From positions 1 through 29,365 of the IMG/VR virus record IMGVR_UViG_3300023297_000067: 29,365 nt of DNA. One strand, 5' to 3'. The notes beneath the pieces are model-generated. The model was not told where the DNA came from. It saw only the letters and a list, made by a program, of their open reading frames with translations, and made no database searches. This DNA comes from a virus. This document shows, one piece after another, positions 1-7,192 of this stretch (positions are counted from its first letter, which is position 1; each line of letters opens with the position of its first letter). Made by a program: the position numbers and the translations under genes.

Positions 1-317
1 TCGTTGATAACGGCAGGGGAATGATTCCATTCCAGGTTTTCATTCGCCATGATCCGCAACATTGTGGCATCGTCGATATTGCGGATTGGAATGTCAATAG
101 TATCAACACTCAAATTTCTAAGCGCGATAAGTCGATGGTGGCCGTATCCTAGCTGAAAGAATCCCTTTTTCGTTGGGTGTGGACGTGCAATGATGTTATC
201 CCAAAAGGTTGTTTCTTGAATTGATGTTTCAAGTCGCTTGACTTTGTCTTTGTCAATTGGATACGTCTTCATCCGTCGGTACGGATTCGGTTTGATCTTG
301 GAAACTTTGATTTTCAT
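1..317 (-). CDS. ParB-like nuclease-domain protein (partial, C-terminus off the left edge)
   Basis: The frame starts at the ATG at 317-315 and stays open to the left edge (about 105 codons visible). The translation begins MKIKVSKIKPNPYR, followed about 40 residues later by ARPHPTKKGFFQLGYGHHR and then LIAL. The 'arginine-proline ... glutamine-leucine-glycine-histidine-histidine-arginine' arrangement is the ParB/Srx fold signature (usually GHRR), here GHHR. Family members bind DNA or CTP, or act as nucleases in plasmid and phage maintenance. The start overlaps the stop of the upstream primase by ATGA, so it is the last visible gene of the leftward early operon. Its role in the phage (partition, regulation or modification) cannot be judged from this fragment. 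Confidence 0.75.
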   Translation of the reverse strand, partial: MKIKVSKIKPNPYRRMKTYPIDKDKVKRLETSIQETTFWDNIIARPHPTKKGFFQLGYGHHRLIALRNLSVDTIDIPIRNIDDATMLRIMANENLEWNHSPAVIN

Positions 318-1195
318 GTTAAAATCTCCTTTCTGATTTGCTCCAATTCAGTGGAAGGCGATTCGGCTGCGTCTTTACCACTCAATTGTATGTTGTACGT
401 TTCACCCTTATATCCAGACAACGAATCTACAAGTTTTCGTGCTGTATCTTGCGCTTGTTTTGTATTATCGAGGCATACAGCACGTATGGGGTATTTAGAC
501 ATTTTGAGAACTTGTGCTGATGTGATAGACAAACCAAACGTAGCTACTGCGCCAGGACCAATGGCCCACACATCAATGGGACCCTCTACGATAACGATAG
601 CATGTCGCGCGAAGTCTTCACCGTATAATAAGGTTTTGTGTGGAATGGTTTCGTATTCTGGTTTGGCAGAAAGATAACGCGGACGTATGTCCTCGTCAAT
701 AGCTCTAGTTGTCCAACTGACGCGTTCTCCCCGGTAAAATATAGGCAAGAACAAGCGCCATTGCATGGCGGGATTAGATAGGGCAATGCCTTGAACAGAC
801 CACAATTCAGCAATATACCGCCAATCGAATCCACGGGATTTTATATACCGCTTATGTGCGTTGTGTAGTGAGCCTACTTCAGCGGGTTTAAGGAATTGAC
901 CTGTGTGTAATTTTAGTTGCTGATGTTCGGGCCGAATACCCTTGGCAATCGTTTTGGCTTCTACATAGGTTATTCCAAATAGGACTGCCATTGTCTCGGT
1001 AATGGAGTGGTGACCACAGTTCCAGCAGTTGACGTATTTATTGGTGATGTCATATCCCATATGATATTTGCCACTGTTCGTGCCGCAGAATGGGCAGTCA
1101 AATTGCAACCATCCATATCGGGCATGGTGGTGGCCTTCGGGCGCTGTGCGTATTCCATTTGATTGTAATAACGTTTCAAAATCCATAGAGGTCAT
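314..1195 (-). CDS. DnaG-like DNA primase (zinc finger plus TOPRIM)
   Basis: The 293-residue protein has an N-terminal zinc finger with C34-C37 (CPFC) and C57-C60 (CWNC), as in DnaG/phage primases. A TOPRIM domain begins near residue 199 with the acidic motif IVIVEGPIDVW (E204) and a following VCLDN strand near 240. Primases of this type synthesise RNA primers for lagging-strand replication. No helicase (Walker A) domain follows, so this is a primase-only protein and the replicative helicase must be elsewhere. Its last codon overlaps the ParB-like start (ATGA). It lies 30 bp downstream of the membrane-anchored protein. A second in-frame ATG three codons in (1186) is also possible; neither start has a strong ribosome site. 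Confidence 0.88.
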   Translation of the reverse strand: MTSMDFETLLQSNGIRTAPEGHHHARYGWLQFDCPFCGTNSGKYHMGYDITNKYVNCWNCGHHSITETMAVLFGITYVEAKTIAKGIRPEHQQLKLHTGQFLKPAEVGSLHNAHKRYIKSRGFDWRYIAELWSVQGIALSNPAMQWRLFLPIFYRGERVSWTTRAIDEDIRPRYLSAKPEYETIPHKTLLYGEDFARHAIVIVEGPIDVWAIGPGAVATFGLSITSAQVLKMSKYPIRAVCLDNTKQAQDTARKLVDSLSGYKGETYNIQLSGKDAAESPSTELEQIRKEILT

Positions 1196-1225
1196 CGCCG
1201 TTTCAATTGGGATTATTTAATACTC

Positions 1226-1654
1226 TCACCTTGAAACCATAATAGGTAGTTCAACCATACTCCAACTATTTTCATCGTTACGTCTTAGTCTCAATACAAA
1301 ATCAGTTCGCACGAGTCCTCCGAAAGTGTTCCGGGCATCCACCCATCCTATCACACAATATTCGGTGTTGCCCAAATACGTGACGCATTCCCTGGGGTTC
1401 TGATAGTCACCACGTAAAATACCGCCGAACCGTGCTGTACTTGGTGACTTGAGACGGTCTTTCACAAAGCTCTCCGCCATAGTCCACGCCTCGATTTTCA
1501 TAGAGACGGAGTCTGGGGTTGATTCTGTTGGCGGCGACGGGGCTCTGTATGGTTTGTACTCACGTGTGTGTCTCGTGTTTGTTGGCTCCTGTAACCACAA
1601 TATGAAACATACCATCATCGTCCCAACAATAGCAAAAAAGACCGTTTTATTCAT
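1226..1654 (-). CDS. Small membrane-anchored protein of unknown function
   Basis: The 142-residue protein starts MNKTVFFAIVGTMMV and has one N-terminal hydrophobic segment (about residues 5-21). A Pro/Ser/Thr-rich linker follows (residues 37-48), then a soluble domain containing FVKDRLKSPSTARFGG and CVIGWVDARNTFGG. This 'V-K-x-R-L-K-S-P-S-T-A ... V-D-A-x-N-x-F-G' pattern recurs in many short phage and bacterial envelope proteins of unknown function. A good ribosome site (AAGGAGAA) precedes the ATG. It sits inside the early operon between the RHH-like gene and the primase, an odd place for a membrane protein. An envelope role such as superinfection exclusion is possible but is only inference. 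Confidence 0.7.
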   Translation of the reverse strand: MNKTVFFAIVGTMMVCFILWLQEPTNTRHTREYKPYRAPSPPTESTPDSVSMKIEAWTMAESFVKDRLKSPSTARFGGILRGDYQNPRECVTYLGNTEYCVIGWVDARNTFGGLVRTDFVLRLRRNDENSWSMVELPIMVSR

Positions 1655-1683
1655 AAGTCATTCTCCTTATGGAAGTTGGGTTT

Positions 1684-1848
1684 TTACCCTGTTGGGTTTT
1701 CTAACCATTTGCGAACGAGTTTCGCCAGTGTTTTAGTCATGGTGGTACCACGTCGCCGACATTCTGCGGAGAAAGCATTTTTCAGTTCCGCTGGAAAGGT
1801 TTCTCCAGTTTTGATGAATAGAATGGATGTTGGTTTTCGGCGTTTCAT
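1684..1848 (-). CDS. Small ribbon-helix-helix-like DNA-binding protein
   Basis: This 54-residue gene starts at the ATG at 1848-1846, which overlaps the helicase stop by ATGA. It ends TAA at 1686-1684. The translation opens MKRRKPTSILFIKTGE, with a short beta-strand-like stretch, followed by two predicted helices, ELKNAFSAECRRRG and TMTKTLAKLVRKWLEN. The 'RG-T-T-M-T-K' turn between helices is typical of ribbon-helix-helix repressors (Arc/CopG/ParD type). Such proteins bind operators as dimers. The ATGA overlap and the RHH-like pattern both support a real gene. It may autoregulate the early operon, but no operator was identified. Confidence 0.65.
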   Translation of the reverse strand: MKRRKPTSILFIKTGETFPAELKNAFSAECRRRGTTMTKTLAKLVRKWLENPTG

Positions 1849-3197
1849 TTGTGTCCCCTGAGATATAATGTGTGGATGTTTAGCTGCTGGTCTTCGCGTT
1901 TACCGTCAAGCGTTTGAGTAACAACGCCTTGTTTTCTTTCTATGCGTTCGGCTACTGTAATATCAACCGTTCCTTTGGCAATAAAATAGTAGATGAGTAC
2001 ATGTTTGCTTTTCTGCCCGATTCGTCGGATGCGTTGCTCAGCTTGTTTGTGCCAACCGGGCACATCCCACAATTCAGCGAAAGCCAGTGTACTAGCTGCT
2101 GTGAGTGTGATAGCTTCTTTTGCAGCTAACGATCCAATAAATATGCGGATGCGTTTGGATGTTTGAAATCGTTTCACGACGCTGTGTTTTGCTTTGCCAT
2201 TGGTTTTTCCGTAAACAGAAACGGCGCAGCGGGAAAATCGTTTTAGTATGGCATCGATTACAAAGTGATGGTGGGCAAACAATACGAGTTTACCGTCATT
2301 TTCTTCAAGAAACGATTCGATCCATTCGATGATTGCGGTTATTTTTCCTTGTGCTGCTAATCTGCGTAGATAGCCGTTGCGGACTAACCGCTCGGCTCTC
2401 CATTCACGGTTCTTTTTTTGGCCTTTGGTTTTGGCGATCCACGCTTTGAAATCGTCTCGTGCCTTGGTGTACTCTGACATATTGTCAATATGCACTAATT
2501 TGACAATCCGGCGTATACTGGGCAGTTCTTTTTGTACGTCTTTTGTCAGTCGTCGAATCATTCCCAATCGTTTCAGTTTGGCGCGAAGCAGTGGCAATTT
2601 ACACGCCCCAGTAAAGTCGAGTCGTCCGTATACAAATTTTGGTTTACAGTAGCGTGTAGCGTACGGTAGGAAATGGGGAAAGGATTTGGGCCATAGCAGA
2701 TTGATGGTCGAGTATAATTCAATGGGGCGACTGAGTAGTGGTGTACCTGATATGGCTATGATGTGGGGGATGTTTGCGCCGATTTTACGGATGATCTGCG
2801 TGCGGTCAGCACCCATAGATTTAATCATGTGGACTTCATCAAGGATCAGGCATTGTGGCCGCATGTGGCGGATGATAAATCGGGACCAGTATAGTGCGAT
2901 TTCATAATTGATGACTATGCGTTTGTGCTGCTGAGGATCGAAATGTTTGGGGGCCGTGAAAGATTCACCTACCGTGGTGCGTAGTCTTGTGTGCTTGCGA
3001 GCTTGCTCTTGCCATTCCCATTTGGCTATAGCGGGGGATATGATCAGGGTGGGGGTTGTGGCTGTTTTGTTTCGGCGTAGGTAGTATAGAGCCTGAATGG
3101 TTTTGCCTAAGCCCATATCATCAGCCAGCAATGCGCGGCCATCAAGCCGTTCGATTGCTAATATACCTTGCTTTTGATATTTGTATAACGACGTCAT
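1845..3197 (-). CDS. SNF2-family (superfamily 2) helicase/ATPase
   Basis: The 450-residue protein shows the SF2/SNF2 motifs in order: Q-like YQKQG (7-11), Walker A DDMGLGKT (26-33), DExH box LILDEVH (around 117-123), motif III SGTP (150-153) and a C-terminal QAEQRIRRIGQK (motif VI). Compact phage proteins of this kind act as DNA-dependent translocases in replication, recombination or transcription remodelling. No nuclease domain is visible. It is bounded by ATGA overlaps on both sides, with the sigma-like gene upstream and the RHH-like gene downstream. All core motifs appear intact, so it is probably active. Confidence 0.92.
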   Translation of the reverse strand: MTSLYKYQKQGILAIERLDGRALLADDMGLGKTIQALYYLRRNKTATTPTLIISPAIAKWEWQEQARKHTRLRTTVGESFTAPKHFDPQQHKRIVINYEIALYWSRFIIRHMRPQCLILDEVHMIKSMGADRTQIIRKIGANIPHIIAISGTPLLSRPIELYSTINLLWPKSFPHFLPYATRYCKPKFVYGRLDFTGACKLPLLRAKLKRLGMIRRLTKDVQKELPSIRRIVKLVHIDNMSEYTKARDDFKAWIAKTKGQKKNREWRAERLVRNGYLRRLAAQGKITAIIEWIESFLEENDGKLVLFAHHHFVIDAILKRFSRCAVSVYGKTNGKAKHSVVKRFQTSKRIRIFIGSLAAKEAITLTAASTLAFAELWDVPGWHKQAEQRIRRIGQKSKHVLIYYFIAKGTVDITVAERIERKQGVVTQTLDGKREDQQLNIHTLYLRGHK

Positions 3198-3751
3198 GAT
3201 AGGCTACATTCCCACAGTTCTGTCAAGCTTTCAAGCACTTGAGATTTGGTCCATTGCAATTTCGTTGTACAGTACCATATGATAGCATCGAGTGTGTTGG
3301 TTGGGTCGTCTGCATCAATTTCATTATCTAGTTCACGTGGGGGATATTGTAGCATTTGCCACACAGCCCATGCGTGGTCGGATACACGTTCACATTTGGT
3401 TGCGAATGTTGTGTGGTATGTTGGACATAGGGATTCTGCTAGTTCGGTATCGTATTTGATTTTGGGTTGTGTGTGTCGTGATTTTTTGCGTATTATAGAG
3501 ATAAAACCCATTTGTAATTTGAACGCGAACCATGTTGTGAACGCAAATTGGTTGTTATATGTATGCAGACATTTCATAAATATTAGATGGCCTTCACCTA
3601 TCCAATCATCAAAATTACCCTCATAGCGGTTGTGGAATTTCCAAACGTATTGATACATCAGTTTTTCACATTGTTCAAATGTTTCAGTTGCGATGTCTTC
3701 ATGTAAAGCTTTGTCGGCCGCTATGTCTGTGTGCAGAGCGATGCTAGACAT
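3194..3751 (-). CDS. Sigma-factor region-2-like protein
   Basis: The 185-residue protein contains, from about residue 45, an NFDDWIGEGHLIFMKCLHTY segment followed by FAFTTWFAFKLQMGFISIIR and a basic KKSR. This matches the layout of sigma70 region 2, the core-binding and -10 recognition helices ('D-x-x-Q-E-G-x-x-x-L-x-x-A-x-x-x-Y ... F-x-T-Y/W ... I-x-x-x-I-R'). A canonical region 4 helix-turn-helix is not obvious in the C-terminal third. It is the first gene of the leftward operon and is preceded by a perfect AGGAGG (3758-3763). It may redirect host polymerase to phage promoters, but a structural relative without sigma activity cannot be excluded. Confidence 0.6.
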   Translation of the reverse strand: MSSIALHTDIAADKALHEDIATETFEQCEKLMYQYVWKFHNRYEGNFDDWIGEGHLIFMKCLHTYNNQFAFTTWFAFKLQMGFISIIRKKSRHTQPKIKYDTELAESLCPTYHTTFATKCERVSDHAWAVWQMLQYPPRELDNEIDADDPTNTLDAIIWYCTTKLQWTKSQVLESLTELWECSLS

Positions 3752-3757
3752 TTAATA

Positions 3758-3763
3758 CCTCCT
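3758..3763 (-). promoter_or_regulatory. Strong ribosome binding site of the early operon
   Basis: AGGAGG on the - strand lies six bases upstream of the ATG of the sigma-like gene (3751). It is one of the few full anti-Shine-Dalgarno matches in the window and fixes this start. Confidence 0.75.
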
Positions 3764-3798
3764 GCGTTAGTATTTCAGTCCGCGTTCATGGCACAGTT

Positions 3799-3827
3799 AG
3801 TATATCTACGACAGCCTAGTCGGTAAA
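3799..3827 (-). promoter_or_regulatory. Putative sigma70-type early promoter
   Basis: On the - strand, TTTACC (3827-3822) and TATACT (3804-3799) are separated by exactly 17 bp. TATACT matches the -10 consensus at five of six positions and TTTACC matches the -35 at four of six. The element lies about 50 bp upstream of the sigma-like gene, downstream of the hairpin that ends the neighbouring leftward pair. This fits an independent promoter for the replication operon. Confidence 0.5.
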
Positions 3828-3830
3828 GCG

Positions 3831-3855
3831 AAAAGCTTAGAAATCTAAGCTTTTT
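3831..3855 (-). terminator. Hairpin between the HTH gene and the early operon
   Basis: AAAAGCTTAG (3831-3840) and CTAAGCTTTT (3845-3854) form a perfect 10-bp stem with a 4-base loop. It lies just past the stop of the leftward helix-turn-helix gene (3864). T-rich sequence follows on both strands, with more T on the + strand, so it could end transcription in either direction. The stem is AT-rich, so termination strength is uncertain. Confidence 0.5.
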
Positions 3856-3863
3856 GTTTTCGT

Positions 3864-4100
3864 TTAATCTGGGGTTTTATTTAGTAAACAGTTAAGTACT
3901 TTATGTAAGTTGTCATGCCGCATTGCACTGCGCCCGTTCAGATAATTGTACAATGTTTGGGTGGATTTGAGTTTTGCGATTTTGGCAAGCTTGTATCGAC
4001 TCCATCCCAGATTCTTACGGATAGCCTCAATTGTGTGCCGCATGAGATTTTCATCGAGAGATTTTAGTGCTGTCTCAATGCGTTGTTTTGACGTGTCCAT
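3864..4100 (-). CDS. Small helix-turn-helix (XRE/Cro-like) regulator
   Basis: I use the ATG at 4100-4098, giving 78 residues starting MDTSKQRIETALKSL. A longer frame exists upstream, but it overlaps the preceding gene in another frame, and its extra residues do not look like protein sequence. The sequence IRKNLGWSRYKLAKIAKLKS followed by TLYNYLNGRSAMRHDNLHKV is a classic HTH: 'S-R-x-x-L-A-K-x-A-x-x-S ... L-x-x-Y-L-x-G'. This is the Cro/CI repressor pattern. A GGGGGAACCTGAAG stretch supplies a weak ribosome site inside the end of the upstream gene. Its position next to the palindromic divergent control region makes it a candidate for the switch regulator. A full CI-type cleavage domain is absent. 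Confidence 0.7.
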   Translation of the reverse strand: MDTSKQRIETALKSLDENLMRHTIEAIRKNLGWSRYKLAKIAKLKSTQTLYNYLNGRSAMRHDNLHKVLNCLLNKTPD

Positions 4101-4105
4101 TTTCT

Positions 4106-4375
4106 TCAGGTTCCCCCATCTATTGTTTCGAGATAAATAGAGTGACAGTCCATAAAGGATTGACGCCCATGCAATCCACAGTTGGGGCATCGCGTTCGTT
4201 GTCCTTTGGTTAGTCGAATGCGAGTAATATATTGAGGGCTTCCGAATGCGGTTGTGAGGGCTTTTGCTTCCCATATTTTAGTAATTACTCCGAGCGTATC
4301 ATGACGACAATCGGGCATTCGATGTACACATACTTTACTGCCAATTTGAAATGGTGTGTCGGGTATGGTTTTCAT
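4106..4375 (-). CDS. Small unknown protein with a C-terminal Cys pair
   Basis: The 89-residue protein starts MKTIPDTPFQIGSKVCVHRM. The N-terminal 'F-x-I-G-S-K-V' and 'G-V-I-T-K-I' resemble a small SH3/KOW-like beta barrel. A TRCPNCGLHGR stretch near residue 63 and a C at about 75 suggest a partial zinc-binding site. It lies five bases upstream of the HTH gene, so the two are probably co-transcribed. I do not recognise the family. A ribosome site is present (GGCGGAAAGGTAG upstream of the ATG). Confidence 0.6.
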   Translation of the reverse strand: MKTIPDTPFQIGSKVCVHRMPDCRHDTLGVITKIWEAKALTTAFGSPQYITRIRLTKGQRTRCPNCGLHGRQSFMDCHSIYLETIDGGT

Positions 4376-4403
4376 CGTTCTACCTTTCCGCCATCCTTTC
4401 CAA

Positions 4404-4429
4404 GCCCCCGCCTATGCCAGCGCGGGGGC
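4404..4429. other. GC-rich hairpin between two leftward genes
   Basis: GCCCCCGC (4404-4411) and GCGGGGGC (4422-4429) form a perfect 8-bp stem with a 10-base loop. There is no T-run on the - strand after it, so a plain intrinsic terminator is unlikely. AGCCCC (4403-4408) could instead pair with GGGGCT (4435-4440), giving two mutually exclusive structures upstream of the 89-residue gene. Confidence 0.4.
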
Positions 4430-4440
4430 GTTAAGGGGCT

Positions 4441-4686
4441 CTATGCCTCCTTGGCTTTGATTGCCAACCATTCTTTGCTGAGGTAGTAATTGACCTTGTC
4501 CGTAACCTCAATGGCGGTCTCCGTGACGCAACCGGTTACTTCCTTGCCACCCACCTCGCAAGAGATAGACGTGCGGCGCGGCAGAAGTGGCGTGGTACTT
4601 GCCGGGTAGTCGGTTGCCGCGCGAAACGTACTGGCCTCAAAAATGAATTGCCCGCCAGCAAGTGTTGTCATTGCAATAAAGTCCAT
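4441..4686 (-). CDS. Unknown 81-residue protein
   Basis: The translation starts MDFIAMTTLAGGQFIFEAST and ends YYLSKEWLAIKAKEA. No motif, signal peptide or membrane segment is evident. The start is supported by a purine-rich ribosome site (GGAAAGGGAAAGAC) just upstream of the ATG at 4686-4684. By eye its DNA is clearly richer in G+C than the flanking AT-rich control region and the neighbouring genes. It is the first leftward gene after the divergent control region, so it is probably among the first expressed. Function unknown. Confidence 0.6.
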   Translation of the reverse strand: MDFIAMTTLAGGQFIFEASTFRAATDYPASTTPLLPRRTSISCEVGGKEVTGCVTETAIEVTDKVNYYLSKEWLAIKAKEA

Positions 4687-4689
4687 CGT

Positions 4690-4937
4690 CTTTCCCTTTC
4701 CAAAATGCTAATGTCTATATTGTTTATCTTCTTTACTATACTATTATAATAGTATTATATTATAATAGATGGGCAAGGGAAATCTTGGGATTTTTGAATA
4801 AAAGTACGGGTTTTTCGGATGGATGTGGGGTTTTACCGCAGAATCCCTATTTTTTCTATGCGAAAATTATAGTAATTTTGCATATATGGCGTATACTTAA
4901 TGTATGTACGTTCGGTTTTTGTATGGGAAGGGATAGC
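4690..4937. promoter_or_regulatory. Divergent AT-rich control region with palindromes
   Basis: This 248-bp gene-free stretch separates leftward early genes from rightward late genes. It contains an 18-bp perfect palindrome at 4738-4755 (ATACTATTATAATAGTAT). The half TATTATAATAG recurs at 4758-4768, 16 bp later. Both copies include TATAAT -10-like cores, so repressor or sigma binding here would touch promoters of both arms. The 4785-4937 part is technically open in the TerS frame, but its composition and the ribosome site at 4925 argue that it is untranslated leader. Confidence 0.5.
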
Positions 4938-5705
4938 ATGGTACAAGCAACATCTAAGAAAAAGTGGATGCGGAAATGGAAACCCGAATTGGCTATTGTG
5001 GGTTATGAATTAGCGCGTGATGGTTTGAAATTGTCCCAGATAGCAAAGGTCCTGAACATCAGTAAACCCACAATCGATAATTGGATTCAAACACGTCCAA
5101 CATTTCGTTTTGCAATTCGCCGAGGACGTCGCTGGCGTAAAGAATCACGCAAATGTACATACGATATGGGTGATTATGTATACGATAGATTGAGTGAGCC
5201 AATGAGGTTGCTGTGGCATAAATTAGATCGTATGCATAGGGCAAATGTAGGCATTGAAAAAGTGGAAGCGATGTTCGCCAATTATGGAAAAGATTTTCGT
5301 CAGCATTTGTTCTTGTGTGCCCTTGTAAAATCTGCGTTTTCTATCGCTGCTGCTTGCCGTAAAGTGGGCATCAAACGGGCCACATTCCAAACATGGTATT
5401 TAGATTCTGATTTTCAAAAACTTGTCCGTGAAATTGAGGACATAAAAGACGATATGTTTGAGAGTAGTTTAATTCGCAAGGTGCTTGATGGGAGTGAGCC
5501 AGCTATATTAGCAGTGGCGCGGTCACGATTGAAAAAACGAGGATACGGGGATAGAGCATCACTGGATGTCAATGTGCAAGGTCAAATAGATCATAACCAT
5601 AAAATGTTCCCCATGGAAAGTTTGAACTTGCCACTGCCTATCCAGAAACAAATACTTGCACATTTGCGTACGGCGAAAGCGATAGATGCTGAGGTTGTCG
5701 CATGA
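4938..5705 (+). CDS. terS: Terminase small subunit
   Basis: I start at the ATG at 4938 (MVQATSKKKWMRKWKPELAI, 255 residues) because GGAAGGG sits five bases upstream. Two DNA-binding helix-turn-helix blocks are visible: LKLSQIAKVLNISKPTIDNW near the N-terminus and FSIAAACRKVGIKRATFQTW in the middle. The end of the second block and the following helix carry FESSLIRKVLDGSEPAILA and a VARSRLKKRGYGDRAS tail, typical of small terminases. TerS recognises the packaging site and loads TerL. The gene overlaps TerL by ATGA, which confirms the assignment. It is the first rightward gene and probably opens the late operon. Confidence 0.85.
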   Translation: MVQATSKKKWMRKWKPELAIVGYELARDGLKLSQIAKVLNISKPTIDNWIQTRPTFRFAIRRGRRWRKESRKCTYDMGDYVYDRLSEPMRLLWHKLDRMHRANVGIEKVEAMFANYGKDFRQHLFLCALVKSAFSIAAACRKVGIKRATFQTWYLDSDFQKLVREIEDIKDDMFESSLIRKVLDGSEPAILAVARSRLKKRGYGDRASLDVNVQGQIDHNHKMFPMESLNLPLPIQKQILAHLRTAKAIDAEVVA

Positions 5706-7177
5706 TTGGGTTTCGTGAATACGATGTGATTCGGAGTATCACGCGGAAATCTTTCTACGAATTCGTGAAAGAGTTTTGGCCTATAGTCGTACAGAACGAA
5801 CCGCTGCAATCCAATTGGCATATTAAGTATTTGTGCTGGGATGCACAACGCGAAGTGGAACGAATATTAGCACGCAAAAAGAAACGTTACGATTATATCA
5901 TATACAACATCCCTCCGGTGAGTCTCAAGTCTACGATATTTGCGATATTTTTGCATGGATGGATATGGGCTAAAAATCCATCTATGAATTTTATCGGTTG
6001 TTCTTATGAGCAAAATCTGATGGTGGGGCATGCACGCAAAGCTAGAGATTTGATTCGGAGTGAACAGTATAAAGCTTGTTTTCCAGAAGTTGTAATTCGC
6101 GGTGATATGAATGCTGTTGGCACGTATGGCACTAAAGCGGGGGGTGTGCGATTTAGTGCGGGCACACAAGGTAGCATCACGGGGAAGCATGGGGATTTGG
6201 TGGTGATAGATGATCCGCTGAATCCTAGGGCAGCGAGGTCTATTGCAGAAACGAAAGCTGTCAAAGAGTTTATCTTAGAAGCATTGCCATCCAGAAAGCG
6301 CGCAATTGATTTGGTACCCACTATACTGATAATGCAGCGGTTGTCTCAGGAAGATCCAACAGGATTTCTTTTGGATATGGCTGAACGTGCGGAAATTCGT
6401 GTGAAGCATGTTTGTTTACCTGCTACACTATCTCCATTGGTAAAGCCTGCAAGCCTAAAAAAATACTATCACGATCAAGGCAAACTACTCAATCCCCAAC
6501 GTTTAGGTTTGTTGGCACTTCAAGAGCTCAAAGCAAGTGGCGATTTTATGTACGCCGGTCAATATGATCAGTCACCCGTACCTATTGGTGGGGGTATGTT
6601 TCAGGCTGATAAATTGTTGATCAAAACACCTCCCGATCCTACCAATCCAAGAAAATGGGTTAAACAAATTCGGTATTGGGATAAGGCTGCTACATATGAT
6701 GATGGGTGTTGGACTGTAGGTTTGCGGCTGGGTAAAGATTTGGATCAGAATTGGTGTATTTTACATGTGGATCGTTTTCGGTTAGAAAGTGCTGCGCGGG
6801 AAAATCGGATGAAGCAGCGTGCCGAGTTAGATGGTAAACATGTGGTTGTTGGGCTTGAACAAGAACCGGGGGGCTCAGGCAAAGGGGACGCGCAGGCATC
6901 TACACGCAATCTAGCTGGGTGGCGTATTGTAGTTGATCGGCCTACTGGTGGTAAAGAATTGCGTGCTGATCCTGTAGCGTCTCAAGTGAATGGGGGAAAT
7001 GTTTATCTGGCACCTGAGGGGTATATTGATGGATTGCCAGAGGCATGGCATGCACCATTTATTGGGGAGATACAATATTTTCCATTCAGCAAATTCAAGG
7101 ATCAGGTTGATGCGCTATCTGGAGCATTTGGGCAGACGTGTCAGGGCACATTCCAAATAGGATTCAACAATCTTTAA
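5702..7177 (+). CDS. terL: Terminase large subunit
   Basis: The 491-residue protein has the ATPase and nuclease parts of a packaging motor. Residues 71-78 (PPVSLKST) are the Walker A variant of the Terminase_6 type, where P-P-x-x-x-K-S replaces the usual glycine-rich loop. Residues 166-171 (LVVIDD) are Walker B. YAGQYDQSPVPIGGGMF (around 284-300) is the conserved linker before the RNase H-like nuclease, and YWDKAA (325-330, D327) carries its first acidic residue. It overlaps TerS by ATGA and is followed 15 bp later by the portal gene. Length and motif order are normal, so it is probably functional. Confidence 0.96.
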   Translation: MIGFREYDVIRSITRKSFYEFVKEFWPIVVQNEPLQSNWHIKYLCWDAQREVERILARKKKRYDYIIYNIPPVSLKSTIFAIFLHGWIWAKNPSMNFIGCSYEQNLMVGHARKARDLIRSEQYKACFPEVVIRGDMNAVGTYGTKAGGVRFSAGTQGSITGKHGDLVVIDDPLNPRAARSIAETKAVKEFILEALPSRKRAIDLVPTILIMQRLSQEDPTGFLLDMAERAEIRVKHVCLPATLSPLVKPASLKKYYHDQGKLLNPQRLGLLALQELKASGDFMYAGQYDQSPVPIGGGMFQADKLLIKTPPDPTNPRKWVKQIRYWDKAATYDDGCWTVGLRLGKDLDQNWCILHVDRFRLESAARENRMKQRAELDGKHVVVGLEQEPGGSGKGDAQASTRNLAGWRIVVDRPTGGKELRADPVASQVNGGNVYLAPEGYIDGLPEAWHAPFIGEIQYFPFSKFKDQVDALSGAFGQTCQGTFQIGFNNL

Positions 7178-7192
7178 TCGTGAGGATAGATC

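Noticed and set aside
4101-4274. Longer start for the HTH regulator
   Set aside because: The extension overlaps the 89-residue gene in another frame and has no HTH-related content.
4785-4937. Longer start of the small terminase
   Set aside because: The extra residues are low in charged residues and unlike the family. GGAAGGG at 4925-4932 points to 4938.
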